A stretch of 64,000 nucleotides of DNA from Mobilibacterium timonense (lineage in GTDB: Bacteria; Bacillota; Clostridia; Peptostreptococcales; Anaerovoracaceae). Below the pieces are notes generated by a model. It did not search any database. It had not been told where the DNA came from and saw only the letters and a list, made by a program, of their open reading frames with translations. The DNA lies in contig NZ_FUHN01000008.1 of assembly GCF_900155555.1 (NCBI RefSeq), positions 1 to 64,000 of the forward strand, read 5' to 3'. Of the stretch, positions 22,718-30,857 are shown one piece after another. Each line of letters begins with the position of its first letter. Position 1 is the stretch's first letter. The translations under genes and the position numbers were made by a program.

Positions 22718-24640
22718 CTATTTTCCCAGCGCATCCAGCACTTCCTTTATCGCTGCCGGCACCTTCCTGCACTTCTCTTCTGAGATCGAAGCCACGGATA
22801 CCCGCACGCCCTTGGCGAACGGTACCACGAAGATCTTCTTTTCCTCGAGGGCTCTGCTCACCGCGTCCGGATCATCGCAAGGCACGGAGGTGAAGAAACC
22901 GCCCCTGAAAGGCACTATCTCCAGGCCCACTTTCGCGGCCTCTGCCTCAAATGCTCTGCCTCTCGAGAGCAGCATATCCCTGAAATTCTTGCGCTCCTCG
23001 TCGACCTTCGCAAGCAATGCCGGATCGCTGTAGATCTTCGCGATGACCTCCTGAGGCCCTCTAGGGGAGTTGGACCAGCTGTTTCTGGAGGAGAAGCTCA
23101 CGACCCTCTCGAATTCGTCTCTTACCTCCTGGCTGTCCGCAAGGCACATGAGAACGGCGCACCTGCAGCCGTAGAAAGTAAAGGTCTTTGAGGCACTGTA
23201 AGCCAGGAGCGGAAGTACGTTGGAGTTCAGCTTCTCCAGCTCAGGCAGGAAAACTCTGGTCTCGTCCGTCTCCCCGGCGAAGTCGATGTATGCCACGTCT
23301 GCGCAGACCGCCACGAGCTTATCCTCTCCGGACTCGTTGAGGATCTCCACCACCTTGTGCCACTCCTCCTGAGACAGGCTGTATCCCGTCGGGTTGTTGG
23401 CCGGAGTGTTGAGAATGATCAGGAGCCTGTCCTGGATCCTGAGGAGCTTTTTCACCTTGTATTCAAAATCCTCCAGGTCGAATCCTCCCTCGTCGTTGAA
23501 CATCTGAAAGGTCTCGACAGAGCGCCCCTGCTCCGCGGCTATTGTGTCATATGTGGTCCAGTGCCAGTCGTGTGTCAGGATCTTGTCTCCCGGGCATGTG
23601 TAGTTGGCCACGGCGTTTCTCAGTGAACCCGTGCCTCCCGGAGATGCCACGACGCCGACGTATCTGTTCGTCCTGAAGTTGCCGAGTGCCGCCTTCGTTA
23701 TTGCCTCCTTGAAGGCCGGGATCCCGGCGATCGGCGCATAAGAAGCATACTGGGCCGGTGTCAGAGACTTCATCGCCTGATCCACAGAATCCAGGACCAC
23801 GAGATCTCCGTCGTCGTCCAGCAGTGTACCTATCGTGGCATTGATAACTTCATCTTTTCCGTACTTATCTATCGCAGCCTTTGCCCTGCCGCTGATGCCG
23901 AAGATCTTGTCCTCCTTCGGGATAGTCCTGCCATTATAGGCAGCCATGCTCTTGATCTCACCCATACCTGTTTCTCCTCCATCCTTTTTCACAAGGCACA
24001 TCCAGTTGATATTCACTCCGTCAGGTCCTCCAAACTTTCTCTCGTATTCAGTCTCGGGACTGTCCTCTGCGTATTCAGAGCTGTGGAGATCCCGGGTGAT
24101 CCCCTTGATCTCCAGATCCGCGGCCTGGGCCTCCTGGACCGAAAATTCGAACAGATCCTTGTTGTCCGTCTTGAAGGTCACCTGCCCGTCGGGCCCCATG
24201 GTATCGAAGTATTGTAAAAGCTTTTTACGATATGTCAGACGGTGACGGTAGTAGCCTGGCTTCTGCCACGGGTCGCTGAAGTTCAGGTATATAGCCTTCA
24301 CCTCTCCCGGTGCGAACCATGTCCGGAGATCGTCCACAAAGGACGGGATAACCACAACGTTCCGGAGACCGTTGCTCTCTATCTTTTCGAGAGCCCTGAG
24401 AAGCACGCTCCGGTTGCCTTCCACCGCAACGAAAAACCTGTCGCTGTGCTTCGCAGCCATGGCGGCGATGAAGGCTCCTTTTCCACATCCTATCTCCACA
24501 TACGGCCCCGCATCACCGGAAAAGCCCCGCTTTTCCATCACCTGTGACCACTGCCCTCTCCGCTCTTCCGGGCGGTACTCCAGGCAGTATTCGTATCGCT
24601 TGTATTTCTCAGTGAGATTCTTTACCTTTCGCTGCCTCAC
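22718..24640 (-). CDS. Fusion of tRNA (guanine-N7)-methyltransferase TrmB and a PLP-dependent class I aminotransferase
   Basis: 640 residues in one frame; start GTG after AAGGAGGAGAA. Residues 1-~217 are TrmB: SAM loop VEIGCGKGAF (48-57), NFSDPWQKPGYYRHRLT (120-136), FKTDN (156-160), TEYERKF (197-203); it makes m7G46 in tRNA. Residues 226-640 are a fold-type I aminotransferase: ASPGGTGSL (332-340), NTPANNPTGYSLS (411-423), PLP lysine Lys485 in YSASKTF. A consensus GGAGGAG (23974-23980) lies before an in-frame ATG (23963-23965, Met226), so the second enzyme can also start separately. Two adjacent genes probably merged by loss of the first stop. Amino substrate unknown; aromatic or aspartate-type possible. 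Last gene of the ecf operon. Confidence 0.92.
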   Translation of the reverse strand: MRQRKVKNLTEKYKRYEYCLEYRPEERRGQWSQVMEKRGFSGDAGPYVEIGCGKGAFIAAMAAKHSDRFFVAVEGNRSVLLRALEKIESNGLRNVVVIPSFVDDLRTWFAPGEVKAIYLNFSDPWQKPGYYRHRLTYRKKLLQYFDTMGPDGQVTFKTDNKDLFEFSVQEAQAADLEIKGITRDLHSSEYAEDSPETEYERKFGGPDGVNINWMCLVKKDGGETGMGEIKSMAAYNGRTIPKEDKIFGISGRAKAAIDKYGKDEVINATIGTLLDDDGDLVVLDSVDQAMKSLTPAQYASYAPIAGIPAFKEAITKAALGNFRTNRYVGVVASPGGTGSLRNAVANYTCPGDKILTHDWHWTTYDTIAAEQGRSVETFQMFNDEGGFDLEDFEYKVKKLLRIQDRLLIILNTPANNPTGYSLSQEEWHKVVEILNESGEDKLVAVCADVAYIDFAGETDETRVFLPELEKLNSNVLPLLAYSASKTFTFYGCRCAVLMCLADSQEVRDEFERVVSFSSRNSWSNSPRGPQEVIAKIYSDPALLAKVDEERKNFRDMLLSRGRAFEAEAAKVGLEIVPFRGGFFTSVPCDDPDAVSRALEEKKIFVVPFAKGVRVSVASISEEKCRKVPAAIKEVLDALGK

Positions 24641-24701
24641 TTCTCCTCCTTATCAACATATCCGGGATCAGACCGATCGTAGCTTGCCGATCGCACAGAT
24701 C

Positions 24702-25502
24702 CTAGAAATACATTCTCATCCATATCATCACACCCATGAAAAGCACCATGAGTACTGCGCACGCTCCGTCCCTGGCCGAGAACCGGCTCTCGTTCATCCT
24801 GGTCCTGCCCTTGCCGCCATGGTAGCACCTGGCCTCCATGGCCAGCGCCAGATCCTGGGCGATCCTGAAGGAGCTGATGAACAGCGGTATCAGGATGGGG
24901 ATCAGGGCCTTCGCCCTCTGGATCAGGTTCCCGGACTCGAAGTCCGCACCTCTGGCCTGCTGAGCCTTCATTATCTTGTCAGTCTCATCCAGCAGAGTCG
25001 GGATGAACCGCAGGGCAATGGTCATCATGAGGGCTATCTCATGGGCGGATATTCCGAAGACCTTCAGTGGACGCATGAGCTTTTCCAGCCCGTCTGTCAG
25101 CTCCACCGGCCTGGTGCAGAACGTCATCAGGGACGTACCGATCACCAGGAGCACCAGCCTTATCGCCATGAAGCAGGCCCTGTAAAAGCCTTCATCGGTT
25201 ATCGTCAGGAACTTCCACTGCCATATCACCTTGCCGTCGATCATGAACATGTTGAGGACAAAGGTGAATAGCAGTATAAAAAAGATCACCTTAAGCCCCC
25301 GGAAAATGAACCTGAACGGCACGCGAGAGATCAGGATGATTCCCAGCAGAACGCCGCCGGCGACCGCGAACCCCTGGAATGAGTCCACGACAAACAGGGA
25401 CACTATGTATATGAGTGTCCAGATTATCTTGGTCCTGGCATCCAGCCTGTGAATGGCTGAATTGCCGGGGTAGTACTGTCCCAGTGTTATATCGCGTATC
25501 AT
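24702..25502 (-). CDS. ecfT: Energy-coupling factor transporter transmembrane protein EcfT
   Basis: 266 residues with about five membrane helices and the two coupling motifs of EcfT: Ala-Arg-Gly as ARGADF (~residue 182) and the second A-R type segment AMEARCYHGGKGRTRM (~231-246). The opening HRLDARTKIIWTL is also typical. EcfT joins the two EcfA ATPases to interchangeable vitamin-binding S subunits. It begins 12 bp after the fused ecfA gene and precedes trmB/aminotransferase by 61 bp. No S component is in the window, so it is likely a shared group II ECF module. Confidence 0.93.
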   Translation of the reverse strand: MIRDITLGQYYPGNSAIHRLDARTKIIWTLIYIVSLFVVDSFQGFAVAGGVLLGIILISRVPFRFIFRGLKVIFFILLFTFVLNMFMIDGKVIWQWKFLTITDEGFYRACFMAIRLVLLVIGTSLMTFCTRPVELTDGLEKLMRPLKVFGISAHEIALMMTIALRFIPTLLDETDKIMKAQQARGADFESGNLIQRAKALIPILIPLFISSFRIAQDLALAMEARCYHGGKGRTRMNESRFSARDGACAVLMVLFMGVMIWMRMYF

Positions 25503-25514
25503 TTGCTGTTGTAT

Positions 25515-27380
25515 TTATCCTTCCAGGTATCTGACTATTTCTCTTTCGGCCTCATCAAAGGTGAAGCATCTGTCGTCCACGGCACAGTCTCTGTCCCTGA
25601 GCTCCATCATGATGTCGGTCGCCGGAGGCACTCCGAGGCCGATCTCTTTCAGCTCCCTTCCGTGGCTGAATATATCTTCTGGTGTGCCCATGGCCTTCAG
25701 ACGGCCCTTGTCTATTACCATGACCTGATCCGCAAGCTGCTGGATGTCCGCCATGTTGTGGGAGACGAAAAGCATGGTGTTCCCGCGCTTTCTGTGGATC
25801 GAATCCACCATCTCCAGGATCTCCCTGTGAGCCTGTGGATCCAGCCCCGCTGTCGGCTCGTCCAGGATCAGGACCTCCGGCTCCATGGCCAGGACCCCTG
25901 CGATGGCCACACGGCGCTTCTGGCCGCCGGACAGCTCAAAAGGCGACTTATTCCTCACCTTTTCGTAGTCCAGTCCCACAAGCTCTATGGCCTTTCTGAC
26001 GCTCTCCTCCAGTTCATCCCCGGTGAGGCCTAGGTTCTCCGGGCCGAAGGCCACATCCTTCGCCACGGTCTCCTCAAAAAGCTGGTACTCTGGATACTGG
26101 AAAACCAGCCCCACCCTCTTTCTGATATCCGTCATCACGGCACTGCCGTCGGTTATGCACGTGCCCCTGATCCAGATATTTCCGGATGTCGGCTTGAGAA
26201 GGCCGTTCATGTGCTGCAGCAGCGTGGATTTTCCGCTGCCGGTGTGACCGATGATCCCCACGAATGACCCTTCCGGGATCCTGAAGCTCATATCTTCCAG
26301 GGCCACCGTCTCGTCGGGAAGCCCCGGGGCGTAAACATATCTGACGTCCTCTGCCACTATCTCATCCTCTACGGATGTTGCGGAGCTGGATGACTCACCG
26401 TCGTTGCCGAGTTCGTCACTGACCACGTTATGCTCCGCGGAACGGCCGCTGTTTTTCCTGGAAAAGCCCTCCGGGCTTGTTTTTTCTTCGTGGCTCAGAC
26501 GGCTCTCCGCCACGGCACCAGCCCTGCGGGCGCTGACGATCCATTCGACCAGCTCCTTTTCCCCCGTCATCTTCGGATCTATCTGAAACCCTCTCGATAC
26601 GAGACGGTCTCTCATCTCTATCGCCGCTGGCTTTTCCAGCCCTGCTTCCTTCAGGAGAGCTTCATCTGAAAAGAGCTCATACGGCTTGGAATCGCCCAGC
26701 TTGCGGCCGTCCTTCATGACTATGATCCTGTCTGAGAGAGCCGCCTCCTCCATGAAGTGGGTTATCAGGACGATGGTTATGGATCTCCTGTTGAGTTCTC
26801 TGATGATCTCCATCACCTTCACACGGCCCTGTGGATCCAGCATCGCCGTCGGCTCGTCGAAGACAATGCAGTCCGGCCTCATGGCGACTGCGCCCGCGAT
26901 GGCGACTCTCTGCTTCTGGCCGCCGGAGAGCTGATGTGCGCCCTTGCGCCTCTGGTCGTACATCCCGACCGCGTTCAGGGCTTCGTCCACCCTCTCCCGG
27001 ATCTCCTCCGGAGGCACTCCAAGATTCTCCGGACCGAAGGCCACATCGTCCTCCACCAGGGATGAAACGATCTGATTGTCCGGGTTCTGGAACACCATGG
27101 CGATGCTGGACCTCAGATCCCAGATGGTATCGTCGTCACGGGTATTGTACCCTGCGACAAAAACATCTCCAGACGCCGGGAGAAGCAGGCCGTTCAGGCA
27201 TCTTGCCAAAGTGGATTTCCCTGAACCGTTCATCCCCACTACGGAAACGAATTCACCCTTCTGGATCTGGAAGGACACACCGTCTATCGCACGGCTGACG
27301 GTCTCCTCCCCGGTCTCCTCGTTTCTGCTCACATATTCATATGTCAGGTCTTCCACCTTTATTATCGGAGACATACACAT
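25515..27380 (-). CDS. Fused EcfA1-EcfA2 energy-coupling factor ATPases
   Basis: 621 residues with two complete ABC ATPases in tandem. First: Walker A GMNGSGKST (49-57), Q-loop FQNPDNQ (97-103), LSGGQ (151-155), Walker B CIVFDEPTAMLD. A charged, Ser/Glu-rich linker spans ~285-340. Second: GHTGSGKST (378-386), FQYPEYQ (427-433), LSGGQ (483-487), VLILDEPTAGLD. The FQNPD and FQYPE variants match EcfA1 and EcfA2, normally separate genes forming a heterodimer. Here the pair is locked on one chain, fixing stoichiometry. Start is the first or third codon (GAGAG nearby). A promoter lies at 27430-27458. Confidence 0.92.
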   Translation of the reverse strand: MCMSPIIKVEDLTYEYVSRNEETGEETVSRAIDGVSFQIQKGEFVSVVGMNGSGKSTLARCLNGLLLPASGDVFVAGYNTRDDDTIWDLRSSIAMVFQNPDNQIVSSLVEDDVAFGPENLGVPPEEIRERVDEALNAVGMYDQRRKGAHQLSGGQKQRVAIAGAVAMRPDCIVFDEPTAMLDPQGRVKVMEIIRELNRRSITIVLITHFMEEAALSDRIIVMKDGRKLGDSKPYELFSDEALLKEAGLEKPAAIEMRDRLVSRGFQIDPKMTGEKELVEWIVSARRAGAVAESRLSHEEKTSPEGFSRKNSGRSAEHNVVSDELGNDGESSSSATSVEDEIVAEDVRYVYAPGLPDETVALEDMSFRIPEGSFVGIIGHTGSGKSTLLQHMNGLLKPTSGNIWIRGTCITDGSAVMTDIRKRVGLVFQYPEYQLFEETVAKDVAFGPENLGLTGDELEESVRKAIELVGLDYEKVRNKSPFELSGGQKRRVAIAGVLAMEPEVLILDEPTAGLDPQAHREILEMVDSIHRKRGNTMLFVSHNMADIQQLADQVMVIDKGRLKAMGTPEDIFSHGRELKEIGLGVPPATDIMMELRDRDCAVDDRCFTFDEAEREIVRYLEG

Positions 27381-27429
27381 ACTCTCATCCGGACCCGAAG
27401 GCCCACTTCTTCAGCAAACTAATCGTTTT

Positions 27430-27458
27430 ATTATATAACAGCGGCATGGCAATTCCAA
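27430..27458 (-). promoter_or_regulatory. Promoter of ecfA-ecfT-trmB operon
   Basis: On the minus strand TTGGAA (27453-27458) and TATAAT (27430-27435) are 17 bp apart, ~45 nt before the fused ecfA gene. The leader is too short for a vitamin riboswitch. Confidence 0.75.
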
Positions 27459-27537
27459 CGAACAAAAACACGAACAAGAGTCCGGCCCGAAAGGATACTC
27501 CGGATCACCTTCCCTGTCGTTCAGAATTCCTGACACT

Positions 27538-27582
27538 AAAAACGAGGTCGACGCATTTTATCATCTTAAATGCGACGGCCTC
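27538..27582 (-). terminator. Terminator of the tautomerase gene
   Basis: Arms of 15 nt (27544-27558 and 27568-27582) pair with two mismatches around a 9-nt loop, and the minus-strand RNA ends in GTTTTT. It shares the arm GGCCGTCGCATTT with two other hairpins in the window. Confidence 0.85.
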
Positions 27583-27608
27583 GCCCTCTTTTACTCTGTC
27601 TCAACAGG

Positions 27609-27833
27609 CTACTTCTCTGTCCTGTACATCTTGCCTGTTACTATAGACTTCTCGTCCACCTTGTCTGCAATGTCTGCGTTCCAGTCCTCCGGAGCGACCT
27701 CGTGCATGGCTACAGACAGGGCCTCTCTTGGGGCTCCCAGTATCTCCATAGCATCCTCGACTATTTTCTCAGCAAGTTTCTGCTTCTGTTCCTGCGTCCT
27801 TCCAGGAAAAAGATTCACATCGATATGAGGCAT
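27609..27833 (-). CDS. 4-oxalocrotonate tautomerase-family protein
   Basis: 74 residues. Mature Pro1 (MPHIDVN...) is the catalytic base of the family, followed by FPGRTQEQKQKLAEKIVEDAMEILG and the VAMHEVAPEDW strand typical of 4-OT/YwhB/PptA proteins. Such enzymes interconvert keto and enol forms of small 2-oxo acids as hexamers or dimers; the physiological substrate here is unknown. An AAAGGAGAG site precedes the ATG, and a hairpin terminator follows. It lies 78 bp after the OCD-family reductase on the same strand, so a short operon acting on oxo or imino acids is possible. Confidence 0.9.
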   Translation of the reverse strand: MPHIDVNLFPGRTQEQKQKLAEKIVEDAMEILGAPREALSVAMHEVAPEDWNADIADKVDEKSIVTGKMYRTEK

Positions 27834-27910
27834 TTTTCTCTCCTTTCAGCGTAAAAGCTATGTCCCTATGTGCAGGCATTTCGCCCGCGCGCTTATTATA
27901 ACCCATCTGG

Positions 27911-28900
27911 CTATTCGTTCCACCTGGTCCCGACTCTGTTTTCTCTGGCCTTTCTGTAAATGGTCTCCGCAGCCACCAGATCAAGGATCCCGATGCCTAC
28001 GTTCTTGTAGATGATGATCTCGTCTTCGCTTTCTCTCCCCGGGATCCGCCCAAGGATGACCTGTCCCAGCTCGCCCGTAAAATCCTTCTCCGTTATTATC
28101 TTCTGCTCCAGCGGCCTGTGCACGTCTCCCGATTCCTCAAGGCAGGCCTCTGTGGAGTCGAAGTATATCTTGTCCGCCATGCCGAAGAGCGCAGGATCGA
28201 GCTCGTTCATATCATCCCTGTAAGAACCCACGCCGCTGATGGTGGCTCCTTTCTTGACCTTGTCCGCACTGAATACCGGCGTCGGGGAAGGTGTCACCGT
28301 TATGATGAGATCCGCTTCATCGACGGCCTGGTCACCAGTCTCACAAGGTATGATCTCTCCGTCGAAGTCTCTGAAGATCTTCTTCATTTCCTTCACGAAT
28401 CTCTTAGTTTTTTCAAAGTCCCTGGCAGCGACTCTCACCTCCTCCAGGTCCGCTGCAGCGAGCATGGCTTCCAGCTGGCAGCGGGCCTGGCCGCCGGTGC
28501 CGATCAGCGCACCGGTTTTTGCATTTTTACATCCGAGAATGTCAAAGGCCGCACCGCTGGCCGCACCCGTGCGGAACTCCGTGACAAAGGTACCATCCAT
28601 CACGGACAGGAACTCCCCGGTATCTCCGTCGATCAGCATCACCTGTCCCTGTGTCACCGGCAGGCCCTTCTCCGCGTTTCCCGGAAAAGTCGTCACGATC
28701 TTGATACCTGCGGCGTTCAGATCCGCGGCGTAAGCCGGCATGAAGATGAAGTCAGTGTTCTTCGTATCGTCGTGGATCACCGGCCTCAGGGGAGACTGTG
28801 TCCTCCCCTCTGAAAACATCTTGTAGGCCCTCTCATCGGCCCCTATCATATCCTTCATCGAGCACACTTTGCGGATATCCTTCTCAGTCAGTAAAAGCAT
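27911..28900 (-). CDS. Ornithine cyclodeaminase / mu-crystallin family reductase
   Basis: 329 residues. The substrate half has RPVIHDDTKNTDFIFMPAY and GQVMLIDGDTGEFLSVMDGTFVTEFRTGAASGAA; a Rossmann NAD(P) domain follows from GALIGTGGQARCQLEAM (~132), then TVTPSPTPVF and GVGSYRDDMNELD. The OCD/mu-crystallin family includes ornithine cyclodeaminase, delta1-pyrroline-2-carboxylate reductase, alanine dehydrogenase and tauropine-type enzymes; the sequence alone does not separate them. AAGGAGG lies just 5 bases before the ATG. It diverges from trxA, and the tautomerase follows downstream. Confidence 0.9.
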   Translation of the reverse strand: MLLLTEKDIRKVCSMKDMIGADERAYKMFSEGRTQSPLRPVIHDDTKNTDFIFMPAYAADLNAAGIKIVTTFPGNAEKGLPVTQGQVMLIDGDTGEFLSVMDGTFVTEFRTGAASGAAFDILGCKNAKTGALIGTGGQARCQLEAMLAAADLEEVRVAARDFEKTKRFVKEMKKIFRDFDGEIIPCETGDQAVDEADLIITVTPSPTPVFSADKVKKGATISGVGSYRDDMNELDPALFGMADKIYFDSTEACLEESGDVHRPLEQKIITEKDFTGELGQVILGRIPGRESEDEIIIYKNVGIGILDLVAAETIYRKARENRVGTRWNE

Positions 28901-28971
28901 GTCTCCTCCTTGTGATCAATAGCATTTTTCCTGCGGTCTATTGTCTTATTTTGTGAGGAAATAATCAATTG

Positions 28972-28999
28972 TTGACAACCAATTAACCGCTGATATAAT
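28972..28999 (+). promoter_or_regulatory. Promoter of trxA
   Basis: Perfect TTGACA (28972-28977) and perfect TATAAT (28994-28999) 16 bp apart, ~40 nt before the GGAGG site of trxA. Confidence 0.9.
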
Positions 29000-29048
29000 C
29001 GACTTGACTGGTTGAGAAAGGCTAAACAGTTTACGGAGGTAGATAATT

Positions 29049-29354
29049 ATGGCTATCACAATGCTTACAGAAGAAAACTTCGACACAGAAGTTATGAATT
29101 CCGATAAAACAGTACTCGTTGATTTCTACGCGGATTGGTGCGGTCCTTGCAAAATGCAGTCCCCGATCGTAGACGAGATCGACTCAGAGAGAGATGACGT
29201 AAAGGTCTGCAAGATCAACATCGACCAGCAGCCTGGTCTTGCAATGCGCTTCGGTGTGATGAGCATTCCTACCATCATGGTAGTAAAGAACGGCGAGACC
29301 ACATTCAAGGAACCTGGACTCATGCAGAAGAGAGACCTGGTAAAGCTGCTGTAG
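29049..29354 (+). CDS. trxA: Thioredoxin
   Basis: 101 residues. The redox motif WCGPC has Cys31 and Cys34; cis-Pro74 lies in SIPTIMVV; the C-terminal helix ends KRDLVKLL. Slightly shorter than E. coli thioredoxin (108) but with all fold elements. It is a general cytoplasmic disulfide reductant, recycled by thioredoxin reductase, which is not in the window. A consensus promoter and GGAGG (29035-29039) suggest high expression; a terminator follows at 29404-29442, so it is monocistronic. Confidence 0.97.
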   Translation: MAITMLTEENFDTEVMNSDKTVLVDFYADWCGPCKMQSPIVDEIDSERDDVKVCKINIDQQPGLAMRFGVMSIPTIMVVKNGETTFKEPGLMQKRDLVKLL

Positions 29355-29403
29355 TTCAACAGTCAAATCTCTTTGGCATATCTTACAAATATCGGACACA
29401 TCA

Positions 29404-29442
29404 GGCTGCCGCATTTCGTTCAATTGCGACAGCCGCTTTTTT
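29404..29442 (+). terminator. Terminator of trxA
   Basis: Arms GGCTGCCGCATTT and AATTGCGACAGCC pair with few mismatches around a short loop, followed by GC and six Ts. The left arm matches hairpins at 22543-22578 and 27544-27582. Confidence 0.85.
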
Positions 29443-29469
29443 GTGCGTCATTTCACCGTGTCCCCAGGT

Positions 29470-29498
29470 GTGTCAGTGAGGAACGTCCCCCGTGATAC
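29470..29498 (+). repeat. 29-bp dispersed palindrome, copy 2
   Basis: Begins GTGTCAGTGAGGAACG and ends CGTGATAC; 24 of 29 positions match the copy at 5019-5047 with no gaps. It lies in the space between the trxA and tuf terminators. Confidence 0.65.
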
Positions 29499-29515
29499 TC
29501 AGTGACTCACGACGC

Positions 29516-29549
29516 AAAAAACAGGACCGCCCCTTTCGGGACAGCCCTG
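29516..29549 (-). terminator. Terminator of the rpsL-rpsG-fusA-tuf operon
   Basis: On the minus strand a 12-bp stem (with three G-U pairs) closed by a GAAA tetraloop (29522-29549) is followed by TTTTTT, 37 bp after the tuf stop. Confidence 0.92.
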
Positions 29550-29585
29550 CTGTAGTTCCTTATTGAGTTCTGTATGTTGAACAGA

Positions 29586-30779
29586 TTACTCCAGGATCTC
29601 TGTTACTACTCCGGATCCTACTGTTCTTCCGCCCTCTCTGATGGCGAATCTCAGTCCTTCCTCGATAGCGATAGGTGTGATCAGGCTGATCTCCATCACT
29701 ACGTTATCTCCAGGCATGCACATCTCTGTGCCCTCTGGAAGCTGCAGATCTCCTGTTACGTCTGTCGTTCTGAAGTAGAACTGCGGTCTGTATCCGTTGA
29801 AGAACGGTGTGTGACGACCACCCTCTTCCTTCTTCAGTACGTATACCTGACCCTTGAACTTTGTGTGAGGGTGGATAGTACCCGGCTTTGCCAGTACCTG
29901 TCCTCTCTCGATCTCGTCTCTCTGAACACCTCTCAGCAGTGCTCCGATGTTGTCGCCGGTCTCTGCCAGGTCCAGAGTCTTCTTGAACATCTCTACACCT
30001 GTTACTACGACCTTGCGCTTCTCATCTGTCAGTCCTACGATCTCTACCTCGTCGCCGACCTTCAGTGTTCCACGCTCTACTCTTCCTGTTGCTACTGTTC
30101 CACGTCCTGTGATGGAGAATACGTCCTCTACAGGCATGATGAACGGCTGGTCATTTGCTCTCTGTGGCTCAGGAATGTAGCTGTCTACTGCCTCCATCAG
30201 CTCTACGATCTTGTCTCCCCATGGGCCTGCAGGATCCTCAAGAGCCTTCAGAGCAGATCCTCTGATGATAGGTGTGTCATCGCCAGGGAAGTCGTACTCG
30301 TCCAGCAGCTCTCTTACTTCCATCTCTACCAGATCCAGCAGCTCCTCGTCATCTACCATGTCGCACTTGTTCAGGAACACGATGATGTAAGGTACGCCTA
30401 CCTGACGGGACAGAAGGATGTGCTCTCTTGTCTGAGGCATTGGTCCGTCTGTTGCTGCTACTACCAGGATAGCTCCATCCATCTGAGCTGCTCCTGTGAT
30501 CATGTTCTTTACGTAGTCAGCGTGTCCTGGGCAGTCTACGTGAGCGTAGTGTCTGTTCGGTGTCTCGTACTCTACGTGTGCGGAAGAAATGGTGATTCCT
30601 CTTGCCTTCTCTTCCGGCGCCTTATCGATCTGGTCGAATGCTACGTCTGTTCCCAGTCCGTATCTCTGGTGCAGCACCTTTGTGATAGCTGCTGTCAGAG
30701 TTGTCTTGCCGTGGTCAACGTGGCCGATAGTTCCGATGTTGATATGCGGCTTAGTTCTCTCGTACTTCTGCTTTGCCAT
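29586..30779 (-). CDS. tuf: Translation elongation factor Tu
   Basis: 397 residues from the ATG at 30779, which has GGAGGAAATG upstream; the reading frame extends 10 codons further but without a ribosome site. GTPase motifs [10 protein letters not shown] (P-loop), DCPGHADY and NKCD are intact, followed by the two beta-barrel domains. EF-Tu delivers aminoacyl-tRNA to the ribosome. It is the last gene of the str operon after fusA (78-bp gap) and is followed by a strong terminator. Domain II/III residues look ordinary, so no elfamycin resistance is evident. Confidence 0.99.
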   Translation of the reverse strand: MAKQKYERTKPHINIGTIGHVDHGKTTLTAAITKVLHQRYGLGTDVAFDQIDKAPEEKARGITISSAHVEYETPNRHYAHVDCPGHADYVKNMITGAAQMDGAILVVAATDGPMPQTREHILLSRQVGVPYIIVFLNKCDMVDDEELLDLVEMEVRELLDEYDFPGDDTPIIRGSALKALEDPAGPWGDKIVELMEAVDSYIPEPQRANDQPFIMPVEDVFSITGRGTVATGRVERGTLKVGDEVEIVGLTDEKRKVVVTGVEMFKKTLDLAETGDNIGALLRGVQRDEIERGQVLAKPGTIHPHTKFKGQVYVLKKEEGGRHTPFFNGYRPQFYFRTTDVTGDLQLPEGTEMCMPGDNVVMEISLITPIAIEEGLRFAIREGGRTVGSGVVTEILE

Positions 30780-30857
30780 ATCATTTCCTCCATATGGTTT
30801 ACGTATCAAGAATAATAGTCAGGGGCAGATGACTCTGCCCCGAAAAATTTCACATCA

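Noticed and set aside
24702-27380. A vitamin-specific ECF transporter locus
   Set aside because: No S-component gene or vitamin riboswitch is adjacent, so a substrate cannot be assigned; treated as a shared energising module.
29574-30815. A 413-codon plus-strand frame opposite tuf
   Set aside because: It is the antisense shadow of a highly expressed, codon-biased gene; its product is Leu/Ser/Cys-rich with no family resemblance. The same applies to long frames opposite rpoB, rpoC, fusA and glnS.
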